The notes under the pieces are model-generated. The model ran no database searches. It was not told the origin of the DNA and saw only the letters and a list, made by a program, of their open reading frames with translations. From NCBI GenBank assembly GCA_041493205.1, contig JBGPYM010000108.1, positions 1-9,765 on the forward strand: a stretch of 9,765 nt of DNA, written 5' to 3'. Positions 1 through 6,722 of the stretch are shown piece after piece. Source of the DNA: JBGPYM01 sp041493205. GTDB lineage: Bacteria; Bacteroidota; Ignavibacteria; UBA10030; UBA6906. Each line of letters starts with the position of its first letter. The first letter of the stretch is position 1. The position numbers and the translations under genes were made by a program.

Positions 1-863
1 AGCGCCAGCCCGGCATAGTTGACCGGCAGTGTATGCATCGAGTAGAACGCGAGGATGATGGAGATGACTCCCACGACCCCCGGCAGGATGGCCCCGGGAT
101 TGTAGAGCTCGAAAATCAGGCCGTAGAGTCCGAGCAGGAAGAATATGTACGCGATGTTCGGATCGCTCAGGATCAGGAGGAGCTTGTACTTCCAGCTCAT
201 TTCAATCTCGGTGACGGCGGCACCGGCCGTGTGCAGGGTTCGCTCGCCCGCATCGGTGCTGACGATTCTCCCGTCGATTGCGCGAAGCAGCTCCTGGACA
301 TTCGCGGCGACAAGGTCGATGACACTATCCTTGAGTGCCTCTGTTTCGGTGATGGCAATGCTCTTGCGGACCGCGTCTTCCGCCCACCGGACGTTTCTGT
401 GCCTTTTCTCGCTGATGCTCCGGATGAAGGCGGCGGCGTCATTGGTCGCCTTCTCGTTCATAATGGAGTCTTTCTCCGCCCCCTGCATGCCGACGGGATG
501 GGCTGCGCCGATGTTGGTCCCGGGCGCCATGGCCGCAATGTGGGCCGCCAGCGTGATAAATGCGCCAGCGGAGGCCGATTGTGCACCGGCGGGGGAAACA
601 TACACCACAACGGGGATGTGCGCTGTCAGGAGGTCTGTGACGATGTCACGGGTCGATTTCAGGAGCCCGCCGGGGGTATTCAGCCGTATGATCAGGCATT
701 CCGCTCCCGATGCGGCGGCACTTTCTATGGAATTATGAATGAACTCGGCGGATGCGGGATTGATCGTCGCATCCAGGGTAATGACGTGGACGGTCTGCGC
801 AGCGAGAGGGAAGCCTGCCGCAAGAAGAGCCAGGGTGAATAGGAGGGAACGACGCGGTCTCAT
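1..863 (-). CDS. nfeD: NfeD-type membrane-bound ClpP-class serine protease (C-terminus outside window)
   Basis: The reading frame is open from the ATG at 863 to the left edge (about 287 codons), so the C-terminus is missing. A signal peptide (MRPRRSLLFTLALLAAGFPLAAQ) is followed by a ClpP/SppA-like domain at about residues 25-205. NTPGG at 62-66, the SASAG motif with predicted nucleophile Ser98, MAPGTNIGAAHP at 112-123, and Lys138 in NEKATND match the Ser/Lys dyad of the Pyrococcus 1510-N (NfeD/STOPP) protease. At least two membrane segments follow (about 236-254 and 261-280), with SDPN and NPGAILPG motifs typical of long-form NfeD. The cytoplasmic OB-fold domain should lie off the window. 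This family usually works with a stomatin/slipin (SPFH) partner encoded next door, probably in membrane protein quality control; no partner is visible. AGGA at 874-871, 7 bases upstream, supports the start. The gene is divergent from the lyase-family gene and shares its overlapping promoter region. The family call is firm; the cellular role is from family knowledge. Confidence 0.93.
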   Translation of the reverse strand, partial: MRPRRSLLFTLALLAAGFPLAAQTVHVITLDATINPASAEFIHNSIESAAASGAECLIIRLNTPGGLLKSTRDIVTDLLTAHIPVVVYVSPAGAQSASAGAFITLAAHIAAMAPGTNIGAAHPVGMQGAEKDSIMNEKATNDAAAFIRSISEKRHRNVRWAEDAVRKSIAITETEALKDSVIDLVAANVQELLRAIDGRIVSTDAGERTLHTAGAAVTEIEMSWKYKLLLILSDPNIAYIFFLLGLYGLIFELYNPGAILPGVVGVISIILAFYSMHTLPVNYAGLA

Positions 864-919
864 GGGGAATTCCTGGTCCGGAGCGTTCGAAGGTACGTCG
901 ACGGCATGGAGCGTGCGGA

Positions 920-948
920 TTGACTATCGACTGGGGCTTGCGTATCAA
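920..948 (+). promoter_or_regulatory. Predicted promoter of the isocitrate lyase/PEP mutase family gene
   Basis: TTGACT (920-925), a 17-base spacer and TATCAA (943-948) form a sigma70-like promoter with a consensus-like -35 and a weaker -10. The predicted start is near 955, about 86 bases ahead of the ATG at 1041. The -10 shares base 948 with the -10 of the opposing nfeD promoter. Confidence 0.45.
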
Positions 949-976
949 TAATACCTCTACGCACCCTGATAGTCAA
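948..976 (-). promoter_or_regulatory. Predicted promoter of nfeD
   Basis: On the minus strand, TTGACT (976-971), a 17-base spacer and TATTAT (953-948) form a near-consensus sigma70-type promoter. The -10 region reads TATTATTG, one mismatch from the Bacteroidota TAnnTTTG element. The predicted transcription start is near 941, giving a 5' leader of about 78 bases before the nfeD ATG. It overlaps the opposing promoter at 920-948. Confidence 0.6.
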
Positions 977-1040
977 GGCATCGACGATTCAGAGGGATTG
1001 CCGCGAAACCGGAATCCTCCGAAGAAAGGAACCGACACGA

Positions 1041-1898
1041 ATGCCAGCAAGAGATGCAGAAAAAGGAGGCGCCCTGCGTTCGCCCGCCGTTGCCGCCTTT
1101 CGTGCTTTACATGAATCCGGCTGTTTTGTCCTGCCCAACCCGTGGGACGCAGGGAGCGCAATGTACCTGAAGCATCTCGGGTTCAAAGCGCTTGCAACGA
1201 CTTCCGCCGGCGTTGCATTCTCACGTGGATTGCCGGACGGGGTCACGGCCATGTCACGCGATGCGATGCTCGCGCATGTTACGGAGATCGTGAAGGCGAC
1301 GCCGCTCCCGGTGAATGCTGATTTTCAGTCGGGCTATGCGGATACCCCCGAAGGGGTTGCCGCAAATGTCGCGCTCTGTGTGCGCACAGGCGTCGCCGGG
1401 TTGTCAATTGAGGATGCCACGGGGAACGATGCGGCACCATTGTACGCCCGCGACCTGGCAATCGAGCGCATCAGGGCTGCCCGGTCTGCTATTGATGCGA
1501 CCGGGATTCCCGTTGTTCTGACGGCCCGATGTGAAGCATGGCTGGTAGGGGAGAGCGATCCGGCAATGACGGCGATCGACAGGCTCGTGGCGTTTGCAGA
1601 CGCAGGAGCCGATTGTCTCTACGCGCCGGGTGTCAAAGACAGCGCGACGATAGCGGCAATTGTGAAAGCGGTGGCGCCCCGGCCTGTCAATGTGCTCGTT
1701 TCGGCGCCTGATCCGGCGCTCTCAGTGGCCCGGCTCACTGATCTTGGCGTGCGCCGCATATCGGTCGGTTCTGCTCTTGCAAGGGTTGCCTGGGGAGCGT
1801 TTATACGCGCGGCAAAAGAGATCGCAGAAAGAGGGACGTTTGATGGGTTCGGCGGGGCAGTTTCCTTTGCGGAACTGAATTCCCTGTTCAGCTCCTGA
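1041..1898 (+). CDS. Isocitrate lyase/PEP mutase superfamily protein (reaction uncertain)
   Basis: This 285-residue protein is a cytosolic (beta/alpha)8-barrel enzyme of the isocitrate lyase/phosphoenolpyruvate mutase superfamily. Family landmarks are LPNPWDAGSA near residues 31-40, ATTSAGVAFSRG, NADFQSGYAD at 92-101 (metal/substrate-binding segment), SIEDATG at 122-128, TARCEAWL at 161-168 and, towards the C-terminus, RRISVGSALAR. Enzymes of this superfamily make or break C-C, C-P or C-O bonds in 2-oxoacids such as oxaloacetate, phosphonopyruvate or methylisocitrate. The K-[KR]-C-G-H catalytic loop that true isocitrate and methylisocitrate lyases carry soon after the IED motif is absent: SIEDATGNDAAP runs directly on. 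It is therefore unlikely to be a PrpB or AceA enzyme. No phosphonate genes are nearby. The ATG at 1041 has AAGGA at 1026-1030, a somewhat long 10-base spacing. The 3' end converges on the tRNA-Ser gene. Family is sure; substrate is unknown. Confidence 0.93.
   Translation: MPARDAEKGGALRSPAVAAFRALHESGCFVLPNPWDAGSAMYLKHLGFKALATTSAGVAFSRGLPDGVTAMSRDAMLAHVTEIVKATPLPVNADFQSGYADTPEGVAANVALCVRTGVAGLSIEDATGNDAAPLYARDLAIERIRAARSAIDATGIPVVLTARCEAWLVGESDPAMTAIDRLVAFADAGADCLYAPGVKDSATIAAIVKAVAPRPVNVLVSAPDPALSVARLTDLGVRRISVGSALARVAWGAFIRAAKEIAERGTFDGFGGAVSFAELNSLFSS
1871..1895 (-). terminator. Stem-loop downstream of tRNA-Ser, possible terminator or processing signal
   Basis: In minus-strand RNA, GGAGCUGAA (1895-1887) pairs with UUCAGUUCC (1879-1871) over nine pairs including one G-U wobble, with a 7-base loop. 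It begins 16 bases past the tRNA 3' end. On the plus strand the wobble becomes an A-C mismatch, so the structure is better on the tRNA strand. No U-run follows, so it is not a classical intrinsic terminator. It lies inside the last codons of the convergent lyase-family gene. Confidence 0.35.
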
Positions 1899-1910
1899 AT
1901 GGATCCATTG

Positions 1911-1997
1911 CGGAGAGGGTGGGATTCGAACCCACGATACCGTTGCCGGTATACCACCTTTCCAGGGTGGCCAGTTCAACCGCTCCTGCACCTCTCC
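1911..1997 (-). tRNA. tRNA-Ser (anticodon GGA)
   Basis: The minus strand folds as a class II tRNA of 87 bases. The acceptor stem is GGAGAGG (1997-1991) paired with CCTCTCC (1918-1912), with discriminator G at 1911. The anticodon arm is CCACC-CTGGAAA-GGTGG, giving anticodon GGA for UCC/UCU serine codons. The long variable arm ATACCG-GCAA-CGGTAT has six pairs, as expected for serine. The T arm is GTGGG-TTCGAAT-CCCAC. The 3' CCA is not encoded (the next bases are CAA), so it must be added after transcription. The gene has its own promoter and converges with the lyase-family gene. Confidence 0.98.
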
Positions 1998-2012
1998 AAT
2001 GATACTTCGCGA

Positions 2013-2043
2013 CAAATATACTGACACCCCTCTGGAAAAGCAA
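2013..2043 (-). promoter_or_regulatory. Predicted promoter of tRNA-Ser
   Basis: On the minus strand TTGCTT (2043-2038), a 17-base spacer and TATATT (2020-2015) form a good sigma70-type promoter. The -10 extends to TATATTTG (2020-2013), an exact match to the Bacteroidota TAnnTTTG element. The predicted start near 2008 leaves a short leader of about 10 bases before the tRNA 5' end. Confidence 0.7.
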
Positions 2044-2074
2044 TTTGAAATTCGTACCATTCATGATATATTCT
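2044..2074 (+). promoter_or_regulatory. Predicted promoter of the glycosyltransferase operon
   Basis: TTGAAA (2045-2050), 16 bases and TATATT (2067-2072) fit sigma70. Read as a Bacteroidota promoter it is TTTG (2044-2047), exactly 19 bases, then TATATTCT (2067-2074), where the first six bases match TAnnTT. The predicted start near 2079 leaves a leader of about 33 bases that is pyrimidine-rich and has no Shine-Dalgarno sequence before the ATG at 2112. It sits back-to-back with the tRNA-Ser promoter. Confidence 0.6.
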
Positions 2075-2111
2075 CACTGTTCTTCCTTTCTCCGATCCCC
2101 ACGCACGACTC

Positions 2112-3254
2112 ATGAGAATCGCCCTCGCAGCAATGTCATGCGATGACGCTACTGGCATCGGACGAATTGTCAACGCGCTCGCACGAAAGTTCAGCGAGCG
2201 AGGACATGAGGTGACAGTCGTTGCCCAGCACATCGAACATCTTCCTGAAGGGATCAGGGGCATCAGGTTCATTCCTGTTCCCCTGTCCGGGGGATTGAGC
2301 AGAGTGTTATTTAATTTCCAGACACGCCGTCAATTTCGCAGTCATGCGTTCGATATCGTCAACGCCTTCGGCGTGGGCAGGGGAGCGTCAGTGGTCACAG
2401 CGCAAAGCTGTCACGCAGCAGGAGTTGACCTCCAGAATGCAGCTCGCCGGCATCGGTTGGTCCGCCGGGGGGTCGGATTGTTCGACGCAGCTGCCCTCAA
2501 CGATGAGCGCAGGCTCATGACCTCTCCGGAGACGAAACTCGTCATCGGAGTCTCCAATCTCGTAAAGGATCAACTGCTCCGGTATTACCCCCTTCCATCT
2601 GAAAAGATACGCGTCATCCCGAACGGCATCCACGTCGATGGGCTTTCACTATCTCCCGATCCGGAAGTCCGGGCGCTGGACAGAAGGAACGCCGGTTTTG
2701 GCCCCTTCGATTTCGGACTACTCTTCATTGGCAATGAATTCGACCGAAAAGGCCTGCAGACCATCATTGAGGCCATGGGCAGGGTTCGTGACGAACATCT
2801 GAAGCTTGCCGTGATAGGAGGAGACAACCCTGAAATGTACAGGCGGAGGGCCAGGGAGTTACGGTTGGAACACCGGATACGATTCCTGGGGAGAATGGGT
2901 GGTCCGGAGAAGTACTTTCACGCCGCAGATGCTCTGATCCATCCCGCCTGGTACGAACCGTTTGGCATGGTAATCATCGAAGCAATGGCTGCCGGGCTTC
3001 CCGTCATAGCCAGCGCATCGGCAGGCGCGCTGGAAGGGTTGACCCATGAGACCCACGCCCTGTTCCTGAAGGATCACGGGGATGCGGATGAGCTGGCAGG
3101 TGCCCTGAAACGACTGCGCGAGGATGTTCACCTGCGCCAGACATTGGCGTCGCGCGGGAAAGAGGTATCGGGCCGGTTTTCCTGGGACACCGTGTCAAAG
3201 TTGACCCTCGCGGCGTATGTGGAAGTCGCAGGGGTGCGAGAGAGTTCCCCATGA
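2112..3254 (+). CDS. Family 4 glycosyltransferase (first GT4 of operon)
   Basis: This 380-residue retaining glycosyltransferase has a GT-B fold and belongs to CAZy family GT4. It starts with a beta strand and a Gly-rich turn (MRIALAAMSCDDATGIGRIVNALA) and has the acceptor-domain text FSERGHEVTVVAQH. The C-terminal donor-binding domain opens at LFIGNEFDRKGL (204-215), where Arg212 and Lys213 are in the position that usually contacts the nucleotide-sugar phosphates. The E-x7-E motif is EPFGMVIIE (Glu282, Glu290). The FIGNEFDRKG pattern resembles WaaG/RfaG-like LPS core glucosyltransferases, which is only a hint; donor and acceptor cannot be read from sequence. It has no signal peptide and should act at the cytoplasmic face of the inner membrane. 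It is the first gene after the promoter at 2044-2074, has no Shine-Dalgarno, and its stop overlaps the next start as ATGA. Confidence 0.93.
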   Translation: MRIALAAMSCDDATGIGRIVNALARKFSERGHEVTVVAQHIEHLPEGIRGIRFIPVPLSGGLSRVLFNFQTRRQFRSHAFDIVNAFGVGRGASVVTAQSCHAAGVDLQNAARRHRLVRRGVGLFDAAALNDERRLMTSPETKLVIGVSNLVKDQLLRYYPLPSEKIRVIPNGIHVDGLSLSPDPEVRALDRRNAGFGPFDFGLLFIGNEFDRKGLQTIIEAMGRVRDEHLKLAVIGGDNPEMYRRRARELRLEHRIRFLGRMGGPEKYFHAADALIHPAWYEPFGMVIIEAMAAGLPVIASASAGALEGLTHETHALFLKDHGDADELAGALKRLREDVHLRQTLASRGKEVSGRFSWDTVSKLTLAAYVEVAGVRESSP

Positions 3255-4378
3255 CGGTTGCCTTCGATGTCAGTTATATCCAGCGCCGCGCCAGCGGGAT
3301 CGGGAGGTACTCCCTCTCGCTTCTCCGCGAGATACTTCTCCACAAATCCTCTCGACGGTACATCCTGCACGGTTGGTCGTACTCACTGGATGAACGAACC
3401 TTGAGATTGCTTGAATCAGATTCGGTTCGACTCAGCGTTGCACGCATCCCGGGGATGATAAAGCGAACATACTGGGACCGATTACGAACGCCGTCTGCAA
3501 GTTCGCTTATCGGTGATTTTGACATCTTCCACTCGATGGATCCATTCGCACCTCCGGTAGGGCAGCGTGCCGTCATCGTCACGGTGTATGATGTGATTTC
3601 ACATAGCCACCCTCAGTTCTTCACGAAAAAGATTCTTGCGCGAGATTCGCACATCCCAGTGTCGCTCCGCCGTGCGGCGGCCGTTTTCGTGCCTTCACGT
3701 TTCACACAGAATGAACTCGCCGGGAGGGGATGGGTCGATCCATCCCTCATACACGTCGTCCCCCCGTCCATCCCTGGTCTTTTTAATGATGCACCGAATT
3801 CTTCGGATGGCTCTCTGCTCAGCATGCTTGGTGTGCGCATGCCATTTCTGCTGTTTGTCGGCACTCTCGAGCCGAGGAAGAATATTCCGGGGCTGTTGCG
3901 TGCATTCGAAGCGGTGTGCGATAGGGGTCACGCCGTCGATCTTGTGCTCGCCGGGAACCTCGGTTGGATGAGCAATCATCTCCCTGCGTCGTTGAAGGCG
4001 TCACGGCATGCATCAAAAATCCGGCATTTGGGCTACGTGACAGATGAATCGCTCGCAGCCTTGTACAGAAATGCTCTCTGCTTTGTTTATCCGTCGTTTA
4101 TCGAGGGGTACGGTCTGCCGGTGGTCGAAGCGATGGCTTCAGGTGTGCCCGTCGTCACTTCAGATTCATCAGGAATGGCGGAAATTACAGGTGAGGGTGC
4201 TTTGCTGATCGATCCGAATTCGCACACAAGCCTGACGGAAGCGCTCGACGAGGTGATTTCTTTGACATCCAGACGCGAGACCCTGAAGGCAAGCGGCCTG
4301 CGGCAGGCGTCCATCCTCAGAAGGGAGAACGGGGCGGCGGTTGTTGCCAGGCTCTATGACATCCTCGGGGGGACATGA
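3251..4378 (+). CDS. Family 4 glycosyltransferase (mannosyltransferase-like, second GT4)
   Basis: This 375-residue GT-B enzyme is the second GT4 of the operon. The N-terminus (VAFDVSYIQRRASGIGRYS) has the Gly-Ile-Gly-Arg-Tyr motif common in GT4 mannosyl/rhamnosyltransferases of O-antigen loci (WbaZ/MtfB type). Further landmarks are VTVYDVISHSHP, the nucleotide-binding strand FVGTLEPRKN (202-211) with Arg209 and Lys210, LGYVTDESLAALYRNA, and the E-x7-E motif EGYGLPVVE (Glu285, Glu293) followed by AMASGVPVVTSDSSGMAEI. It probably adds one hexose from a nucleotide sugar to a lipid-linked glycan on the cytoplasmic side; the exact sugar is not determined. The start ATG overlaps the stop of the preceding gene by four bases and its own stop overlaps the next ATG the same way, which suggests translational coupling. 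Confidence 0.94.
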   Translation: MTVAFDVSYIQRRASGIGRYSLSLLREILLHKSSRRYILHGWSYSLDERTLRLLESDSVRLSVARIPGMIKRTYWDRLRTPSASSLIGDFDIFHSMDPFAPPVGQRAVIVTVYDVISHSHPQFFTKKILARDSHIPVSLRRAAAVFVPSRFTQNELAGRGWVDPSLIHVVPPSIPGLFNDAPNSSDGSLLSMLGVRMPFLLFVGTLEPRKNIPGLLRAFEAVCDRGHAVDLVLAGNLGWMSNHLPASLKASRHASKIRHLGYVTDESLAALYRNALCFVYPSFIEGYGLPVVEAMASGVPVVTSDSSGMAEITGEGALLIDPNSHTSLTEALDEVISLTSRRETLKASGLRQASILRRENGAAVVARLYDILGGT

Positions 4379-5505
4379 AGGTCCTCGTTGTCGATCACAA
4401 CGCGATTGAGCCGCTGAACCAGAAGTTGTACCGGCTGATCAGCGAATCCGGCGACATGACCCTTCGTGTCATCATCCCTACCGTCTGGCATGATGGCTAC
4501 GCGCTCCGCAAGGGCGTCGCGACGAGAGTTTCCGGGCGGTTTGATATCATCACCGTTCCGGTCCTGTTTCCGACCAGGACGCACAGGTTGATCTACCGGG
4601 GAATCGTGCGTTGGCTGGATGAGTTCTCGCCGGACATTCTGTATGTGAATGCGGAACCGGAAAATTTTCAAACGTACGAGTGCCTGCAATTCGTTCTCAA
4701 ACGGTCCGGCACCAGGCTGGTATTTTCCACATGGCGGAATATTGACTATGCACTGGGAAAATTCCCTTACAAGTTTTCGTTTCTCCATCGGGCGATAGAA
4801 AAGCGCGTTTTGGCGGCTGCCGCCCATGGCATCGCCTTCAATGATTCAGCACCGGGCATATTCAAGCGCCTCGGTTTCGAGCACATGGCCGTCATTCCCC
4901 CGGAAATCGATACCGGGGTTTTTTTCCCCGTAGAGAGGACCGGCGACAGGCCATTCACGATCGGGTATGTTGGCCGACTCGATCCGCAAAAGGGAGTTGA
5001 CCTCCTGATAGCAGCTGTCGCAGGACTCCCGGATGAAGTCGTGTTGAGGATCATAGGATCAGGGAACTCCGAAGATTCCTTGCGCGCGCTTGCAAAAGAG
5101 GTGGGTATCGGTGCAAGAACAGCGTGGATCCCGGCAGGCAGGCGGAGTGCGATGCCAGCCGAATATTCCCGACTCGATGCCCTCGTGCTTCCGTCTCGTA
5201 CGGGGACATACTGGAAGGAACAATTCGGCCGGGTGCTCGTCGAGGCGATGGCGTGCGGGGTTCCCGTCGTCGGATCTGACTCCGGCGAAATACCGGGTGT
5301 TATCGGCGATGCCGGACTGATTTTTCGCGAAGGAGACGTCAAGGGCTTGCGCGGAGAACTGGCGCGTCTCAGTAATGACAGTCAGCTCCGCAAGGCGCTT
5401 GCAGGCAAGGGGTTGGCGCGGGTGAGCGAGCGGTACGAAATCAGCAGGGTTGTCCCGATGTATCGTAACCTGTTGATGGCGCTCACGAACAAACCGGGAA
5501 CTTGA
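4375..5505 (+). CDS. Family 4 glycosyltransferase (third GT4)
   Basis: This 376-residue protein is the third GT4 in a row. Its N-terminal domain is diverged (MKVLVVDHNAIEPLNQKLYR) and contains PDILYVNAEPENFQTYEC. The donor domain has IGYVGRLDPQKGVDLL (196-211) with Arg201 and Lys206 in the usual phosphate-binding positions. The E-x7-E motif is EQFGRVLVE (Glu282, Glu290), followed by AMACGVPVVGSDSGEIPGVIGDAG. The three E-x7-E motifs of the operon differ in sequence, so these are diverged enzymes rather than a recent triplication, and each may add a different sugar or linkage. The start overlaps the previous stop (ATGA) and is preceded by a G-rich run ending in GGGGGGAC that can serve as ribosome binding site. 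No obvious terminator follows. Donor and acceptor are unknown. Confidence 0.94.
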   Translation: MKVLVVDHNAIEPLNQKLYRLISESGDMTLRVIIPTVWHDGYALRKGVATRVSGRFDIITVPVLFPTRTHRLIYRGIVRWLDEFSPDILYVNAEPENFQTYECLQFVLKRSGTRLVFSTWRNIDYALGKFPYKFSFLHRAIEKRVLAAAAHGIAFNDSAPGIFKRLGFEHMAVIPPEIDTGVFFPVERTGDRPFTIGYVGRLDPQKGVDLLIAAVAGLPDEVVLRIIGSGNSEDSLRALAKEVGIGARTAWIPAGRRSAMPAEYSRLDALVLPSRTGTYWKEQFGRVLVEAMACGVPVVGSDSGEIPGVIGDAGLIFREGDVKGLRGELARLSNDSQLRKALAGKGLARVSERYEISRVVPMYRNLLMALTNKPGT

Positions 5506-5506
5506 A

Positions 5507-5537
5507 TTGTTTATCTCAACGGAATTGTGTAAGTTTT
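5507..5537 (+). promoter_or_regulatory. Possible weak promoter ahead of the GT9 gene
   Basis: The 68 bases between the third GT4 and the GT9 gene are the only real gap in the operon. ATTG (5507-5510), 19 bases, then TAAGTTTT (5530-5537) is close to the Bacteroidota TTTG-N19-TAnnTTTG pattern. A T7 run lies at 5534-5540, but no stable hairpin precedes it, so it is not a convincing terminator. No Shine-Dalgarno is seen near the GTG at 5574. The gene could equally be read from the upstream promoter. Confidence 0.3.
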
Positions 5538-5573
5538 TTTATTACGGAGCCTTAAACGAAATCGACCTTCGCT

Positions 5574-6722
5574 GTGCTGCTCAAGATACTCGTGTCGTGG
5601 CTTCGATGGAGGGCTCTCCGGGCCGATTCGACCAACTTCTATGTTGCGGGAGTCAGGTCGCTCGTCGTCATTGAGCTGACACGCCTGGGGGACTTCGTCA
5701 CCGTACTCCCTGTCATCAGGAGATTCCGGCAGCAGTTTCCGGGAGCGTCGATCCATGTCGTCGTTGACGCTTCGTACGCCCCCCTCATCGACATGTGCGG
5801 ACCCGGCGTCGACGTCATCAGGATCTCACAGTCTTTATCGCCTGTCCGTTTTCTCAGAACTCTTCGCATCATCCGCAGCCTCGCCCCTGATCTTGCGTGC
5901 AGCATGAGTCCGGCGAACCGGAACGCCGCAATGGCGCTCGCGAGCGGCGCGCGGTTCATCGTCGGTTATCTGAATGGAACCGATTCCCTGACCCCTTTCC
6001 TCGGAATTTCTCCCGTCGAGTCGATCGGCGTCCGGGAAGGTCCCGGCATTGTGTTCGGCAGGGAGAACATAGAAAGCAGGTCGTGGAAGGTGCTCCAGTC
6101 GCTCGGCATCCGGGAAACGCGGGAGGCATCCACAGCGTTCGGCGCCTGGATGCCGGTAGAAGGGACTGTTGAACGGCTTCACGAGCGGGGGGTTGTCAAC
6201 GGAGCGCCTTACGTGGTCGTGCACCCGTTCTCCGGGTGGGAGTACCGTTCGTGGCCCGTGAAGGAGTTCAGCCGCCTGGCCGCAAGAATTGTGGAGGAGC
6301 TTGAGCATGATGTGGTGTTCGTCTGTCATCAGTCAGAGGAATCACAACTCGCTCCCCTCATTGAACGGTTCAGGGAGACGCCGCGCGTGCGCTTTTTCCC
6401 CTCCACCGACCTGTTGGAAACAGCCGCCCTGTTGCGCGGCGCCGAGGCGTTCGTCGGCAATGATTCCGGTCCCCTGCATCTGGCCGCGCTTCTCGGTGTT
6501 CCTGTCGTGGGCCTGTTCGGACCGGCGTCGCCGGCACTGACAGCTCCGCTTTCTGCGCGCGGCACGTTCATCTATCGCCCTGTCGCCTGCTCCCCCTGCG
6601 ACCAGATTCGCTGCATACGTCCCGAAAATCCCTGCATGGGGTTGATCGCTCCGGAGGAGGTGTTCGCTTCGCTGCAGAAAGAAGTGTCGTTGCGAAACCT
6701 CCGTGGCGCGGCGAATGCATGA
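5574..6722 (+). CDS. Family 9 glycosyltransferase (ADP-heptose:LPS heptosyltransferase-like)
   Basis: This 382-residue GT-B enzyme belongs to CAZy GT9, the family of LPS heptosyltransferases WaaC/WaaF/WaaQ. The N-terminal domain has VVIELTRLGDFVTVLPVIRR, the family's sugar-acceptor loop (R-x-x-D-x-x). VHPFSGWEYRSWPVKEFSRLA is the start of the donor domain. AFVGNDSGPLHLAALLGVP followed by VVGLFGPASP is the family's ADP-sugar-binding signature (about 291-318). A cysteine cluster near the C-terminus (Cys339, Cys342, Cys347, Cys354) has counterparts in many heptosyltransferases. It probably transfers heptose or a related sugar to a lipid-linked or lipid A-core acceptor in the cytoplasm. The start is uncertain: an in-frame stop at 5553-5555 limits it, GTG 5574 is the first usual start codon and GTG 5592 is an alternative; neither has a Shine-Dalgarno. 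The 3' end overlaps the WecG-family gene. Confidence 0.93.
   Translation: MLLKILVSWLRWRALRADSTNFYVAGVRSLVVIELTRLGDFVTVLPVIRRFRQQFPGASIHVVVDASYAPLIDMCGPGVDVIRISQSLSPVRFLRTLRIIRSLAPDLACSMSPANRNAAMALASGARFIVGYLNGTDSLTPFLGISPVESIGVREGPGIVFGRENIESRSWKVLQSLGIRETREASTAFGAWMPVEGTVERLHERGVVNGAPYVVVHPFSGWEYRSWPVKEFSRLAARIVEELEHDVVFVCHQSEESQLAPLIERFRETPRVRFFPSTDLLETAALLRGAEAFVGNDSGPLHLAALLGVPVVGLFGPASPALTAPLSARGTFIYRPVACSPCDQIRCIRPENPCMGLIAPEEVFASLQKEVSLRNLRGAANA

Larger units (their letters stand above)
920..976. repeat. Perfect 9-bp inverted repeat with 39-bp spacer, containing both -35 boxes
   Basis: TTGACTATC at 920-928 is repeated in inverted form as GATAGTCAA at 968-976. The dyad axis is base 948, which is also the axis of an inner imperfect palindrome GTATCAATAATAC at 942-954. 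The outer arms contain the -35 boxes of the two opposing promoters and the inner palindrome contains both -10 boxes. Each -35 box is extended by the same three bases (ATC). The symmetry may simply reflect two similar promoters facing each other, or the shared extension could be a regulator site. Confidence 0.7.

Noticed and set aside
33..842. Long rightward open frame (269 codons) on the strand opposite nfeD
   Set aside because: Its translation is low-complexity and unlike any family, while the opposite strand reads as a clear NfeD protease with signal peptide, Ser/Lys dyad and membrane segments. It is a shadow frame in GC-rich DNA.
1898..1909. Perfect 12-bp palindrome AATGGATCCATT between the lyase-family stop and the tRNA 3' end
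   Set aside because: It can form only a 4-bp stem with a tetraloop, has no U-run and no second copy in the window, so I do not call it a terminator or an attachment site. A tRNA 3' end can be an integration site, but no integrase or repeated tRNA end is seen.
4914..4930. CGGGG-T7-CCCCG hairpin and T7 run inside the third GT4 gene, considered as terminator or slippage site
   Set aside because: The stem is only five pairs with the T run in the loop rather than after it, and T7 is short for phase variation. The codons (Thr-Gly-Val-Phe-Phe-Pro-Val) read as normal protein.
4767..5342. Leftward open frame of 191 codons antisense to the third GT4
   Set aside because: The sense strand encodes the GT4 donor domain with its E-x7-E motif in this span; the antisense product is low-complexity Ser/Pro-rich text.
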